Origin: Dacryopinax spathularia
Lineage: Eukaryota; Basidiomycota; Dacrymycetes; Dacrymycetales; Dacrymycetaceae
Length of the DNA stretch: 64,000 nucleotides
Reading direction: 5' to 3'
Assembly (NCBI GenBank): GCA_037974965.1
Contig: JBBPFI010000009.1
Span: 186,001-250,000 of the forward strand
The notes beneath the pieces are model-generated. The model made no database searches and had not been told where the DNA came from. It saw only the letters and a program-made list of their open reading frames with translations. Positions 23,272 to 34,914 of this stretch are shown piece by piece. The position numbers and the translations under genes are program-made. How positions within the stretch are numbered: position 1 is the first letter of the stretch; each line of letters starts with the position of its first letter.

Positions 23272-26200
23272 TGTCGATGGTGGTGGTGGTGGAACGAGGA
23301 AGGTAAGCTGAGCCGAGTGCAACGATGGGAGCTGTCCACTGGACGAAAGCCTTCCTGCCTTGAGCGGGTCAAGCTGTGAGAGGAGGAGGAGATGGTGTCG
23401 TGGTGGTCGTTGGAGAGTGTGGCCACGGAGATGAGTGCGGTTACTGGAATCCTTCCCGTCTGCTTTCTGGAAAAGCGGAGGCACAGGACAATGGGCACGG
23501 GAGTAGTTCGTTCAAGGAGTTGCTGGATTGGGGAAGGGCGGTAGTAATCCGGGATAGGCGTTTGGTATTCCTAGCAGCTTTGGAGAGAGAGGCGTGAGTA
23601 GCAGGGGAAGATGGGGGCGGCGAAGGGGGCGAACAATGGACAAAAGGCGCCAGGGACGCGTGCCATTATAAGCGCGATGGCCGCGGTGTCTCTCGGACTC
23701 ACCGTCCCCCTTCCCGCCCTTCCATGAACACTGCTTCTTTTTTTCTCTTGGGAACAGAAACACGGTGGCGTGCGTCATATTCGGATTGGACCATTTTGAT
23801 GTTGTGTGATATTGCCGATTGCGGGAAGGTAAAATGCTGTTCAGTTTGTCCGATTTCCATCAAGGGGGACGGTGTGTTGAGGATACCAAACGCGGCGTGG
23901 TGTCAAAGCGATCACCGAACCCGCGACGCGAACAAAATTGGGGCCCACCCGGTCTGTTCTGCACAGGAATAAAATACGCACAGCCTCCCCGACGGTTCGG
24001 TCATACCTTTCCCCCCCTTACCCTTCATTCAACCTCCCGCCCTTCGTTTTCCTCCTTTTGGGCTCCATCATAACGAAATCCATCATACTTAGCCGCGGTT
24101 CACCCGCACTTTGCAAATTCAATACGATCTTACAGGCCTTCCCCCGGTTTATCCCAACCGGAGCGCAACCACCCATCCCTCCTTTACGTTCATTCGTTCG
24201 TCAACCAGCTGGCAGCGGCCTTTACTTGACCCTCACATCCCCTTAACAACCACACATCAACCGGCTTGATCTTGAATGTTCCTGTACAATGATCTCTTTG
24301 GCACGCCAAATAACGACAGCGTCGGAATATAGATCCCCGAACGACCCACATGAGCCGAAATCTAGATTCCGGTCCCTCCGCTTTTGACTCAGCCGGCGGA
24401 GCTCTGCCTTATCATTCGGTCCGCATATCGCCTCGGTCGTAACCAGCACAGCCTACAACACCGACCCGTTGTCATTTCATCGCTTCCTTTGCCTTGCCTT
24501 CCATCCTCTCACGGGATACAGCCACGTTCCTCCCCGCGCGAGGCTCACGTTCCTCTCCGTTCGCGTGACTACTCCGCATCATTCGATTCAAGAACTCGTC
24601 CTCATGCTGTCGTTCCTGACCGCATCAAAACATGCTCTCGGGCACACCACATAACGACCAACAGATACTCGACTTCCTTTTCCATCAAGAGAGACCTGCC
24701 CGAACCTTTACGATATTATTTTCTATTGTCCACATCCACCACGGGTCGCCTGGCCGCACGTCTTCCAATCTTCGCGTCTTGCTGATGCACATTGGCCGTG
24801 GGCTTGCACACCGTTCCGAGTGCTTGCATGGCGATGTCTGGCGGTCAGCATATACACTGGCATTACTCCGTCGGACCATGCGCCTAGGTTGGCGGCTGGA
24901 CATTGGGATGTCTTGCACCGTCTCTCCATCGCCATTACCATATACATCGATTGCATCGCCCAATTCATTTCGCTTCTGCAATTTGCCCGATCACCTGACC
25001 CTAAGTCTTCTCCAAGCGGAGCGCGCCCACTTCGCAGGGTAGATGCAATAAGTTAATCGTTCCGGCTCACATCACTGCAGCCAGCCACTGCCTCCGGAAG
25101 CGGTGCTCCCGCTTGATTGCGATGCGACTGGCAACCATGCTCCGCCGTCGTCAGATGTGAACCCCCTGCGGCGGTCCTTAACATGTTAGAGAGCGCAGCT
25201 AGGCTTCGTAGAACAAGATGACCGATGCATGTCGTTGTCTTTGAACGAGATGCCATGTTCAGCCAGCTATCCGCTGGCTCCCGCACCAGTCTCCGTAGAC
25301 TTCACACTCATGCCGCCAAGATCTGCCTCGGTCTGTGGCGCTTATCAATCAGATCGGCTCAATCGATATCCGCCGGGCTTCCAATAGAACCCGCCTAGGC
25401 CGAACTCTGATGCCTAAGCTCCAGCCTGGTTGGGCTAGGTTATGGCCGAACCTGCTAGCGCCCGTAGAGGGCTGGCTCCGCCGCGGTGCTAACTTATCAT
25501 TTAAGGCCGGCGCTTAAGGCCCGACTCTTCCATGAGGTCTCGCCGGGAGTGGTCAGTGCTGTGGATCAGGTTGTACAATCGGCAGAGGTCGGGCAGATGC
25601 AGCGTGACACTTTCGACCAGAATGTCCCACACTCATGACTGGCTACCAGAATTCTACGATAGTCGAGGCGCATCCAACTCTGATAGGAACAGGACCGCAC
25701 CCGTGGTCCTGCTGCTGACTTAGGAAGGCGCAAGCTAAACTCATGCACGCGATGTGCTGAAGGCAGTGTCCTATCAGCGCCGTTGGCAACCTGACGTCTT
25801 GAGGTCGACCTTGTTCGCAGTTGTGTCAGTAAGGAAACAGCACTCCGCAGTGTAGATGCCGTTCATTGAAACTGCTTGGGAGCTGATTATTGATCTGGAT
25901 TTTGCATCACTTGAAGAACACCCCCGTAGTTTCGAGCGTGTCCCAAGAAACCACCGCTGCGTTATGTGACGATGAAAGTTCACAATCGCCAGGATAGTCC
26001 AATATTCTTCCCGCTCTGATGAGGATCCATGAGCGGCATGACTGAACATGGTCAATGCTCCGTCTTCAGCCTTCTGCTGGTAAATGAACTGCGCCGTGCG
26101 TTCCTTGGATGATGGTACCTAAATGCATACCGCCACTGCGCTGGAGCTACATATCATATTCGCGCAAAGAAGCGGCGACGGCACATGCCCTTGTCCCATG

Positions 26201-26820
26201 TCGTCGCTGGCCGTGTTTTCCGCCTTGTCCCATGGAAAGCATATGTCAGTCAAGGTCTCTTACCGGGTCGGCCGTACATAGGAGGCTACCCCCTGGGGCT
26301 GCCGACCTTTTGCTGACATGCCACTCATGCAAGCTGCTGGACGCGGCGGTCGATTGTCCTGTGGTTAGCAAAGCTGCACAGATGTGCACTTGTTGTTAAT
26401 TATATACTCCCTGACGCACTTGTGCGTTCGTGGGTGCTCCGTGCCCGTCGACTTGGATTCACGGCGCAGCGCATGGATCGCATGCACGCAGCCCATAACC
26501 GCACCTCTGGCGAAGGAGGCCTGGTTCACACGTTACCCTTCCACCAACCGCCACGTCAAACCCATGATCTGGGGCATGTGATAAGCAACTGGGCCAGAAG
26601 GACGGGTTGACCTTCGACTGGGATTTCGAGAGAACATGTTTTGAGCTGTGTCGGCAGCGACAGGACTGCCAACTGGGGTTTATCTTAATAACCGACCAGG
26701 CTCTAAACTGCCAGTGGGAACACCGCCACGGGCAGGGTCTTAATTGGCGTGCTTATCTGTTGGATCGGGCTTGCCATAACTAGTGGCTTCGGTCAACTTG
26801 CAGCATCAGCTGAGTTTCCA
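23272..26820. other. 3.5-kb gene-poor region between STE12 and VPS36
   Basis: This is the longest stretch in the window without a recognisable gene. The STE12 side (about 23700-24600) is rich in C/T tracts on the plus strand, in keeping with a long promoter or leader. Open frames reach 136 codons (24632-25042, plus) but have no motif. From about 25300 to 25530 the sequence is GC-rich and includes a short inverted motif around AAGGCCGGCGCTTAAGGCC. No element ends, coding remnants or tRNA boxes were identified. Confidence 0.4.
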
Positions 26821-28605
26821 ATGTCTTTCTTGCGACGTGTGCAAATTCTGAGCCCGGCTCCAGCATCCTTTCTATATCAGGGCGAAGAGCTTCATGCTTC
26901 ACAGCCTGGAGTTGGTCTGTACACTGGGCAAGTCTCGTCCCTCACCCGCTGCTTCAAGACGTACCTGACGATTCGTGGGTAGCAACGAGAAGGCCCTTAA
27001 TCATCAGAATGGGACTATACACCTAACCTCCCATCGCCTCATATACGTTGATGAAGCAGATCCTTCAAGGCAGTCTCTTGAGCTCCAGCTATCTCTTATC
27101 AGAGAAACAGAAGGTTATGCTCGGTTTCTGCGTAGTTCGCCCAAGATCATCCTCCACCTTGGCTATCCTGAAGGAGAACAACCGAGTACTCTGACGGAGA
27201 GTACCGTCAGCGCTGGTTTTGCACCTTCTAACGAGGGCTGGGTATGCCCGATATGCTCTTTTGCGAACCCACCTGCGCCTTCGGATGCCCGCCCGAATTG
27301 TGTTCTTTGTGGGGTGCAGAGGCCGGAGACGCGATCTTCGGTGCCCTCGCGGATGCACACTCCCGCTCCCAGTGAAATCCTCCAGTCTACGTCCACAGCA
27401 AGGGTTAACGAGAATCATCAAGAAGAGCCCCAAGGACTGATACCTTGTCCTGCATGCACCTTTCTTAACCATCCCTCTTTGTTCAATTGCGAAGTATGTG
27501 GAACGTCGCTCAAATCGAGCCGTCCGCCAACGCGACCTGCTTCTCCCTCGGAAGAAAACCTGGCGGCCAACATGATCAAACTGAGCTTCAGAAAGGGTGG
27601 CGAACCCAAATTCTACGCGATTCTCAAGAAAGTGCTACTAGCTAAAGCATGGCAAAGTCCGATGAAGCCAGACGAAGACAAGACGCGCTTAGGAATAAGT
27701 GGGTGTTGGAAGGCAGCTCGGCTTTTGGCTCAACTTACCTCTCTATCAGATGGACTGCTTCAAAACGTCAAGCTCGACGGAAGTTCCAGGACAGAGGCAA
27801 TGAAGGCGTCGTTCAAGGACCTGGACACCCTTATGAGCAATGCCAAGTCCATGGTATTGTCTTACCTCCGCGTGAGCGCATCGTTCTGAGCAGCGGTAGG
27901 TGGAAGCAGCGGAATCGTTGAACCAAAGGCTATCGGCCTACGAGCGGTCGCTGCCGCCGGGGCAGTCAATCGATTTGCCAGAGGAAGCGACCTTCATCCG
28001 TTCTTCTCTTTTCCGCCTCGGTTTGGGATCAACGGCGCTCACGAAGGACATGGTCAAAGACGACGAGAAGTACTTTGACGGACTGGCAAAAGAACTCGTG
28101 AATGTACTTCAGGTAGGAAACAGCGGGAGAGGAGTTATGGGCGACAAAGGCATTTTGGGCTTAGATGAGGTGTGGGCTGCGTGGAACCGTGCGCGCGGTG
28201 TTGGTAAGACTGCATTACCCTTCTCGTAGGACTTTCACAGGCCGTTCACACCCCTTAGCTCTTGTACCTCCAGACTCCCTACGAACCGTCATTCCTCGAC
28301 TGGCGACGTTCGCGAGCCCTCCGCTAACTCTGCGCACACTCAAGTCCGGCCTTCTTACTCTATGCACCCCGCAATACGAGCCCCGACAGTTCCAAACCCG
28401 CCTCTGCGCACGACTGAACGAGTCTCCGGCCAGGACGTTTGACATCGCTAGGGAGGAGTCGATTAGCATTAGCCTCGCCATGGAGCTCATTGAGAGTGTC
28501 GAGGAGGTCGGCGCGATAGTGCGGGAGGAGAATGCAAACGGAGAGCTGCGCTGGTGGGTGAACGACTTCGAGAGATTTGTTTGGGACGGCACCATTTCCG
28601 GATAA
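26821..28605 (+). CDS. VPS36: ESCRT-II subunit VPS36
   Basis: VPS36 joins VPS22 and VPS25 in the ESCRT-II complex, which sorts ubiquitinated cargo into multivesicular endosomes. Five exons fit: 26821-26927, 26983-27698, 27750-27853, 27900-28203 and 28259-28605, about 525 residues. The N-terminal GLUE domain shows SFLYQGEELHASQPGVGLYTG, then HQNGTIHLTSHRLIYVD. Two NZF-type zinc fingers are inserted: WVCPICSFANPP...CVLCGVQRP and IPCPACTFLNHPSLFNCEVCGTSL. The C-terminal winged-helix part has GLDEVWAAWNRARG and ends with VREENANGELRWWVNDF. The first intron needs a GC donor (GG|GCAAGT) to join YTG to NEKALNHQNG; no GT donor keeps the frame. The 27699-27749 intron is a multiple of three, so that join is less certain. 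The stop lies 18 bases from the FOL3 stop. Confidence 0.92.
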
Positions 28606-28623
28606 AGCGGCAATCTTTGGGAA

Positions 28624-29961
28624 TCATAATGACCGTCGGAACCGTTCGAAGTCACTAAGCAAGTAGATGCTGCCGGCAACGATTATAAGGTTGTCCTCCT
28701 TGACAGCCCAATCTAGAGCGCTCGCGATGGAATCCATCTGGACGACTTCGCCTCCCGTTCCAACCAAACTTTGGGCTATGTTTTGGACCTCGCTCGATTC
28801 CACTGGTTTCACCCATGGCATGCCCTCAACGGGCGAAAATTGCAAGATGGCCACCCTATCCCCCGGTCGCAGAAGTGGCGCTAGAGTAGAAGAGGGTGAC
28901 TTTGGCGGCGAGTGCGACAGCGAAATGAGGAAAGTGCGTCGGCCCCTGGACAAGCCATCGAGATAACGTCGAAGGGCCGCCGCCCCGGAGGCATTGTGGG
29001 CTGCATCGAGAAGGACAGATATGGCACAGCCCTTCAAGTTGATGTCCACCCAGCTTAATCGACCCGGCCATCGAGCCGATCGCACGCCATCAGCAACGTG
29101 CTGGTCCGTTATACGCGAGAAAGGAGGTCCTTGTCGTAGCACGTCGATTATTGTAAGGGCAGTAGAAAGGTTCTCCAGTTGATGGGCTCCATGGAGGTTC
29201 AAAACGGCGCGTATTGGTGGAGTCGACTCGAACACCACGGCGACTCCCGGCGGCTCCTTGCCGTTGTCACTGAAGGAACGTTGTGCCTCACCCTCTCCTT
29301 CGTTCTTCATCTCATCCTGGGATATAGCCTTGGTCGGTAATGCACGAACCAGGATGGCTCCAATACGTTTGACGGTGGCCTCGACAGCAGGAACGACAGA
29401 CGCGTGCTTCTGAGGTCCCAGTACGAAGGGTCGACCAGGCCTTGCGATGTGTGCTTTGTGAGCACCAATTTCTTCGACGGTGTCGCCTAGAAAAGCTTGA
29501 TGATCCAGATCAACCGAAGTAAGCGCGGAAACCAATACCACGGCGTCAGAAATGGCGTTCGTCGCATCATACTTCCCGCCCATGCCGCATTCCAGAATGG
29601 CCATGTCGACTCTTTCGGCCTCGAAGATCATCAGTGCGGTTGCCGTGAGTATCTCGAAGTTTGAAGCGGCGACGCCATGAGATTTATCAAGCGTTTCTAT
29701 CCAAGAACGTGTTGACATGTATCGTTCTTGGGTTATGGGAGTCTTGTTGAGACAAATACAGTCCCATGGATCCACATAATGCGGGCTGTTGAATCGACCA
29801 GTGCGAAATTTTGCGGCATTCAGTATTGACTCCACGAGCACAGTTGTGCTGCCTTTCCCATTGGTGCCAGCGACGTGAACGGTCGGTCTTGTAAAGCTGG
29901 GAAGAATGCTCAAGAGACGCCGGATTTTGTCGAGACTGTAGTTGATGGATGAGCCGGACAT
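28624..29961 (-). CDS. FOL3: Dihydrofolate synthase (FOL3-type, Mur ligase fold)
   Basis: It joins glutamate to dihydropteroate using ATP, an essential late step in making folate. It is a single exon of 445 residues, slightly longer than yeast Fol3. The P-loop is in VHVAGTNGKGS (about residues 28-38), followed by TGRFNSPHYVDPWDCI, the MFE-like AILECGMGGKYDATN, and VDLDHQAFLGDTVEEIGAHK, which contains Mur-ligase metal and nucleotide residues. The C-terminal domain has RWPGRLSWVD and LLDAAHNASGAAAL. Folylpolyglutamate synthase is the alternative family member, but the short N-terminus without a mitochondrial leader favours dihydrofolate synthase. It lacks introns, unlike nearly all neighbours. 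It shares its upstream region (330 bases) with the divergently read FMP46-like gene. Confidence 0.9.
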   Translation of the reverse strand: MSGSSINYSLDKIRRLLSILPSFTRPTVHVAGTNGKGSTTVLVESILNAAKFRTGRFNSPHYVDPWDCICLNKTPITQERYMSTRSWIETLDKSHGVAASNFEILTATALMIFEAERVDMAILECGMGGKYDATNAISDAVVLVSALTSVDLDHQAFLGDTVEEIGAHKAHIARPGRPFVLGPQKHASVVPAVEATVKRIGAILVRALPTKAISQDEMKNEGEGEAQRSFSDNGKEPPGVAVVFESTPPIRAVLNLHGAHQLENLSTALTIIDVLRQGPPFSRITDQHVADGVRSARWPGRLSWVDINLKGCAISVLLDAAHNASGAAALRRYLDGLSRGRRTFLISLSHSPPKSPSSTLAPLLRPGDRVAILQFSPVEGMPWVKPVESSEVQNIAQSLVGTGGEVVQMDSIASALDWAVKEDNLIIVAGSIYLLSDFERFRRSL

Positions 29962-30291
29962 TGTCCTGTTGTGACTGCCGTTGTCGCGACACGACTGGTT
30001 GGTTTGGGCTCCTTGTTATGCAGAGCCAAGGCTGTGGCGTCAAAACCCACCTCAGTACGGGTTTGCGAATCGGGCGTTTGGATCTATCTTTGGCGTGGCG
30101 TTTGGGACAGGACCCTTAGGACCCCGGAGCATGGTCCCCGCAGGTTATCCCCGCCTTTTCTTCACGGGTGGAGCACCTACTTATACATACACCGTCACTG
30201 CGAGCGTGATCGACCAAGGAGCAACTGCCACCAGCATTTACCCCCTCACCAACCTCGCTCCAGCGTTACTCAGCTCAACTGCGACATATCC

Positions 30292-30802
30292 ATGGCTTTC
30301 GCATTCGTTAGAGGCCGGCCCAATATCTCCATCTTGTCAGTCACAGCTCATTCTATGCACCAATGCGCACGGGCCACTGACATCAATCTACAGCCACCGG
30401 CCGACCGTTGCTGCTTCGAACGAGGCATTACAGCTGCTAAAGACGGCCGTTTCCCAACCTTATCCTCCTGGATCAAAACATCCCCTAGACTTCAACCTGG
30501 AGGTCATTGACTCTAAGCCGCCTACCCGTGATCAGATCGCTACGATACAGTCGTACCTCGGTAGCAACGCCGGGTTGGGCGCCTTCCTGGCCTCCTCCGC
30601 TGATGCAAGCTCGCCAGCCGCTGTTCACAAAGCGGCGGCGGACAACCTCGACAAGGTGAAGTGGCCGATTGTGGTCAATTGGGATGACGGCGACGCTAGC
30701 ATCGGGAGCGTGGAAGGCGTGAAGGAAATGCTCAAGAAGCTGAGCGACAAGAGGGAGGGCTCGTCTGGTGGCTCGGGGCCGAAAGGATGGTTTGGGTCGT
30801 GA
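30292..30802 (+). CDS. FMP46-like thioredoxin-fold protein (DUF1687)
   Basis: This matches the small DUF1687/FMP46 family of putative mitochondrial redox proteins with a thioredoxin-like fold; the reaction is unknown. Two exons fit: 30292-30335 and 30394-30802, 150 residues, starting MAFAFVRGRPNISIFHRPTV. Family features are ASNEALQLLKTAVSQPYPPG, DFNLEVIDSKPPTRDQ and KWPIVVNWDDGDASIGSVEG. The usual thioredoxin CxxC is not visible, and the C-terminus is a Gly/Ser tail. The ATG at 30292 was chosen because the short first exon splices into the conserved HRPTVAAS stretch; longer upstream frames would add unrelated sequence. An AATAAA signal lies about 115 bases after the stop. Confidence 0.8.
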
Positions 30803-30915
30803 GCTGGTGAATGGAGGCGGGGCACTACTTTGAAGAAGACTAAGTGTGGCCGGCGAACGATGTATTTCTAGGTGGTTCACAATCAGCTTGTAACCAATAT
30901 TGACCTTCTCAAATG

Positions 30916-30921
30916 AATAAA
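30916..30921 (+). terminator. AATAAA poly(A) signal after FMP46-like gene
   Basis: A canonical AATAAA hexamer lies 114 bases downstream of the stop codon at 30802. Fungal poly(A) signals are loose, so this is only suggestive. Confidence 0.4.
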
Positions 30922-31219
30922 TATGTGCAAAGTACGTTTCACACGGTTGACTCACTACTAGTCCTGGTACTACTTAGTATAATAGCGGAGACCTACGACT
31001 ACTGCACTGTACCCCGCATTTCCTATGCTAACAATGAGGCTCATTGGATGGCTGTGTGATTGTGCCCTGAGAGCAACCTGCGTCTGGGGTCCCGAAGTAC
31101 GGGCCAAGGAAAGCCGGGGGTGCATCGCCCCTGTCGTCCCCTGCATCCGGTTCCTGAGGCTGCTGGACAGCGCTCACCGCCCGGGACTCCCTTTGGCGTC
31201 CCCTTCTTTTACTGACCAA

Positions 31220-31235
31220 CTCTCTCTCTCTCTCT
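31220..31235 (+). repeat. (CT)n tract in leader of membrane protein gene
   Basis: Eight CT repeats occur about 48 bases before the ATG at 31283. CT-rich blocks near the transcription start are common in basidiomycete promoters. Confidence 0.7.
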
Positions 31236-31282
31236 TCCGCTCTCTCACCTTCATCTTTCCCTCCACTGTAAAAATCCCAGTA

Positions 31283-31998
31283 ATGTCTGGTCGGGATACT
31301 CCTGCTTACGACGCAAATTTGCTGGCTCAGGCGCCAGTGCCTACGAAGGAGCAGAGGCAGGTGTGCCGAATTATACTACTTGTATCGATAGCGCGTTCGC
31401 TCATCGGCGTCTATTGCTTTTCTGCGCGATATAGGGGGGCTACCAAACGAAGGGCCTGCTCGACGACCCTCGCGGCTCAACGCCATTACGCAGCCCTGCC
31501 CCGGCTCCCCCGTTAGCAGAACCTTCGAGCTCTAACGGTCGAACTGTCGACTTGTTGGAGAAGGGATCGATTGAAGACAGCCGTCCGGTCGCCGCCGCCG
31601 CTACGCCCACCAAATCACGGCCATGGTATCGCAATCCGAGATGGCTTATAGCTCTTGGCGTCGTTCTGGCGGCCATTATCATCGCCGCCGTGGTCGGTGG
31701 AGTGGTTGGGTCGAAGAATTCGCACCCGTCAAGTTCAAGCTCTAGCGCCAGCGCCAGCGCGAGCTCTCCGACAGGGGCGTCTGCCACGGTCGGAGTAGCT
31801 AGCGTTTCGGGTGGTCAGACCGCAACCGGAGCTGCCAACAGCGACAAAATCGGCAGTTCGAGCTCATTCAGTTCCCCTACCGGTTCCGCTGGCGAGGGCG
31901 GAACTGGGCCGTCCCCGACAGCGGCTTCTCAGAATGCGGCTTCCGCCTCGCCTGCCGCAGCAACTGGCGGCACGGTCGGTCAGTCTCCGCCCAAGTAA
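31283..31998 (+). CDS. Unknown single-pass (type II) membrane protein
   Basis: Two exons fit: 31283-31360 and 31435-31998, giving 213 residues. The N-terminal ~90 residues are hydrophilic. A basic stretch (KSRPWYRNPR) then leads into one strong membrane segment (WLIALGVVLAAIIIAAVVGG), and the rest is a Ser/Ala/Gly-rich tail ending in SPPK. By the positive-inside rule the N-terminus faces the cytoplasm and the Ser-rich tail faces out, where it may be O-glycosylated. This layout resembles the anchor of fungal membrane-bound glucanases and cell-wall sensors, but no catalytic domain follows before the stop. A splice donor-like AAGTAAT overlaps the stop codon, so a further exon cannot be fully ruled out, though the next gene begins within 500 bases. 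Confidence 0.65.
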
Positions 31999-32492
31999 TC
32001 GGCAGCTAGCAACGGTCCGTTTTCATTCTTGAGAGAGGGCCGTTGAGGGAGAGACGCCTCGTTGTACCAGCTGAGAATCCTGTGTCCGAGCGGGGTGGGG
32101 GTGACCTTATTATTGTGACAGCGTTGATCTATGTATGTTAATTCCCAGATTTGCTTTCACGTCCAAAGGCGACGGCGAAGGTGGAATGGGTTGGTCGCGA
32201 TTAGAACATTCCCGGGGAAGCAAAGGGACGTCCGGAAGCAGAGAGCAACCGTCCGACCGCCAAAAGAACGACCGTCCCCTTCTTTCGACTTTGGATCCTT
32301 TCATTCGGTGCTGCCTGCAGGCGTGCACGCTGTTGATACCTCCCTCTTCGATATCGACGGCCACATTGGCCTCGCATTGCATTTACCCCACCGACCCATT
32401 CGCTCTTTGTCAGTCTATATATCCACCAACAACAACAACCAACCGCAAGTACCCAATCCATCCGCATATGCACCAGTAGAGCCTCGAAAGAA
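31999..32492. other. Intergenic, promoter of MSB1-like gene
   Basis: No gene-like frame with motif support. The part near 32420-32470 holds A/C-rich repeats (CAACAACAACAACC) just before the MSB1-like ATG, likely its 5' leader. Confidence 0.4.
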
Positions 32493-34914
32493 ATGGCCTC
32501 TCTAATATCCAAGCTTCACCTCTCCTTTCTCAGGAAGAAAGGCAACGCTTCCACGATCTCCACGACCCCGTCGATGGGCCTCGTACACAGCGAAAGCGAC
32601 TTGAACGCTCGCGAAAAGGAACTCGTCCAAGTCTCGTCAGCCTCTTTCGTTTCACCATCACCGACGAAGAAGGGCATGATGCCCGGGAGCGCACGATCTG
32701 CCAATCGCCTGGGCGTGCGATCTATAGCCCTGATCTCTAAATCAAACTCGAAGAGCTCGTCCGGCCAGAGACAAGCCCCAGACACTGCGCCTCAGGTTTC
32801 GCTGGACCTTTCGAAAGAGTCTGCGATAAGCCGCGGTGGGGAAATGTTGCTGCCAAACGCTGAACCAGAGCTCCTCGATAAGCGAACTCTAGATCGAAAG
32901 CGACTGGGGCTGGAGGAGGTGCTGCAATTGTTGCAGTGGACTGGGCCTGTGATCGTGGAGCGAGGTGAGTTTTCTTTTTCCGTTGCTGTCGTCTACCGTC
33001 TCATCCCGGATGCCCATTAGGACTAAATACTCTTGGAATCTTTCGGCCACATTGGCATTCCGAACACTTCGACCTACAGCAGATGCTGTTGTCGACGTAC
33101 TTTGCCGCCCTCGCATCCAGTAACTCAACGACAATTGCACCGTCGCCGAGCGATGTCTTCCTTAGCGAACTTCAACATGCCGCTGATATCCATGACATTA
33201 CCTCTGTGCTGAAGTGGGGTTTACGCCATCTTGAGCTGGATCCGAGAGGCTTCGGTCGCTCCCTTGCAAGAGGTTCTGATAACTCACATTGGTCGTGGTA
33301 CCACGAATACATCCGTCATGAGCGTGAAGCAGGCTATCCTGCATCCGCCTTTACCCTCATTCTTCTACCCAGCCTCTCTCCCATCTACGCCAACTTCCTG
33401 AAGAACCTGTTCGACGTCATCTCTTCTGTTGCGGCGCATGTAGTTCAGAATGCGATGTCGGGCAACAGACTGAGCAAGGCCTTGGCGCATTGGGTGATTG
33501 GGCCAAGAAATACCGGGGTGGATAGTTTCACCTCATTCTACCAGGAATGGGAAGTCACGAGTCAAGCTATGGAGCATTTATTCTTATCCTTCGTCAGGTG
33601 AGCCCTGTCATCCTCAGAGCGTGGCAAACTCGCTGAGACATTCCTCCCAGAGATATGGGACAGCGGCACAAGTTACCAACCCGCCTGGCCGAGCTCGTCT
33701 CCCATTACCCATTCTCTAATCCTTCTCCAACTGATGAATTACTCGCACCGAGGCCCAGTATCACTACACATCGGTTCAAGGCTCTCTTGGTCAGAATACG
33801 TCAGAATCGACCGAGTGGCAGCAACGCAGCCCAGGTCCTGACTCCCTTACAACTGATTCATGAAGCACTGCAGGCTGCGGACGAAGAATACGCGCAACAT
33901 GACGTGGGACTGGGAGAGTTGTGGGGGATGCTCAAGTTTCGAGCCATGACCTCAGGGTCCGACAACAAGCAGCCCCTTGAAATATCGCTCATCGTGGCCG
34001 AGGAATCCCTGCGCGTTTTGAATCTTCTTCCGAACAACACAACGAGTGGCTCGGATGCCCCGGCGTCGTCAACGCGTGCTCCGATGCTGCCTCTGCGGGG
34101 CGCCCACGGCAAAAGACGCTCGTTCTCCATGGATCACGGCATGTCCAAAGCCTTGCATGGACATCTTGCCGTCCTATACGAGGATCCATCATCCAATGCC
34201 AGAGGACGATCACATGACGATCTCGGCACTCACGTGAATGGTCGGAGAATGGACTGGGACAGCTTCTCGTCCTCAGGGTTTGGCCTTCTTGGTCCTTCGG
34301 CTGGGTTGGCTGAATCCTTGTCCGGCCGGACTTGGCACGACGATTCTGGTGTGCACAATGGTTCGGACACTGTGGAGAGGTCGCAGACAGCCGCAAACTC
34401 TTCGACAGCGCAAACGACGTGCCCCTCGTACGTCACTTCTCTCTCTGTAGTACCTCTGGATGAAGCTTTTGTCGATCTGTGGAACGACGCTCTGCTCGAT
34501 CCTTCGGTGCAAAAGGACTGGCCTGAGTTCGTGCTCTGCCAGCTGTCGGACAGTGCCAAGGGTATGTCGGCCATGGACGGCGTCGAATGGCTGATCATCG
34601 AACGGTCTGTGGTATCCTTGCATGCCACAATCCAGGCGCGAGCTATCCAGCGCTCGCCGTCGAACGTGTCAGCGGCCACAACCACCCGCTTCACCCGCTC
34701 ATTCGGCCGTGCTACTGCTGAACTTGCAAGTCGCAAGCGCTTCTCATTCTTCTCCACGACGAGTGCACGCTCTATTCGGGGTAGGAAGCAGTCCTCGGTA
34801 ACGATCGCAGATGATCGAATGAGCGAAGGTCCCTCACTACCGGTGGAGACCGCAGCGGCCGAAGACATCTGCCAGCCCGCGGATGGGACGGCCGGTACTG
34901 CGATGGATAGATGA
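32493..34914 (+). CDS. MSB1/MUG8-family RhoGAP-like protein
   Basis: MSB1-related proteins have a RhoGAP-like fold and act with Cdc42/Rho signalling in cell polarity and wall integrity. Three exons fit: 32493-32964, 33021-33597 and 33651-34914, giving 770 residues. The N-terminus is short, basic and Ser-rich. The conserved domain covers about residues 135-400, including LNTLGIFRPHWHSEH, VLKWGLRHLELDPRGFG, YHEYIRHEREAGYPASAF, FLKNLFDVISSVAAH and LAHWVIGP, with VRDMGQRHKLPTRLAELV spanning the second splice. After that the protein is Ser-rich and likely disordered, except for a block around EAFVDLWNDALLDPSVQKDW. No arginine-finger motif is obvious, so GAP activity is doubtful. The family assignment rests on recalled patterns rather than a search. 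Confidence 0.72.

Noticed and set aside
24632-25042. 136-codon plus-strand frame in the STE12-VPS36 gap
   Set aside because: No domain, no membrane or signal pattern, and frames of this size are expected by chance in GC-rich DNA.
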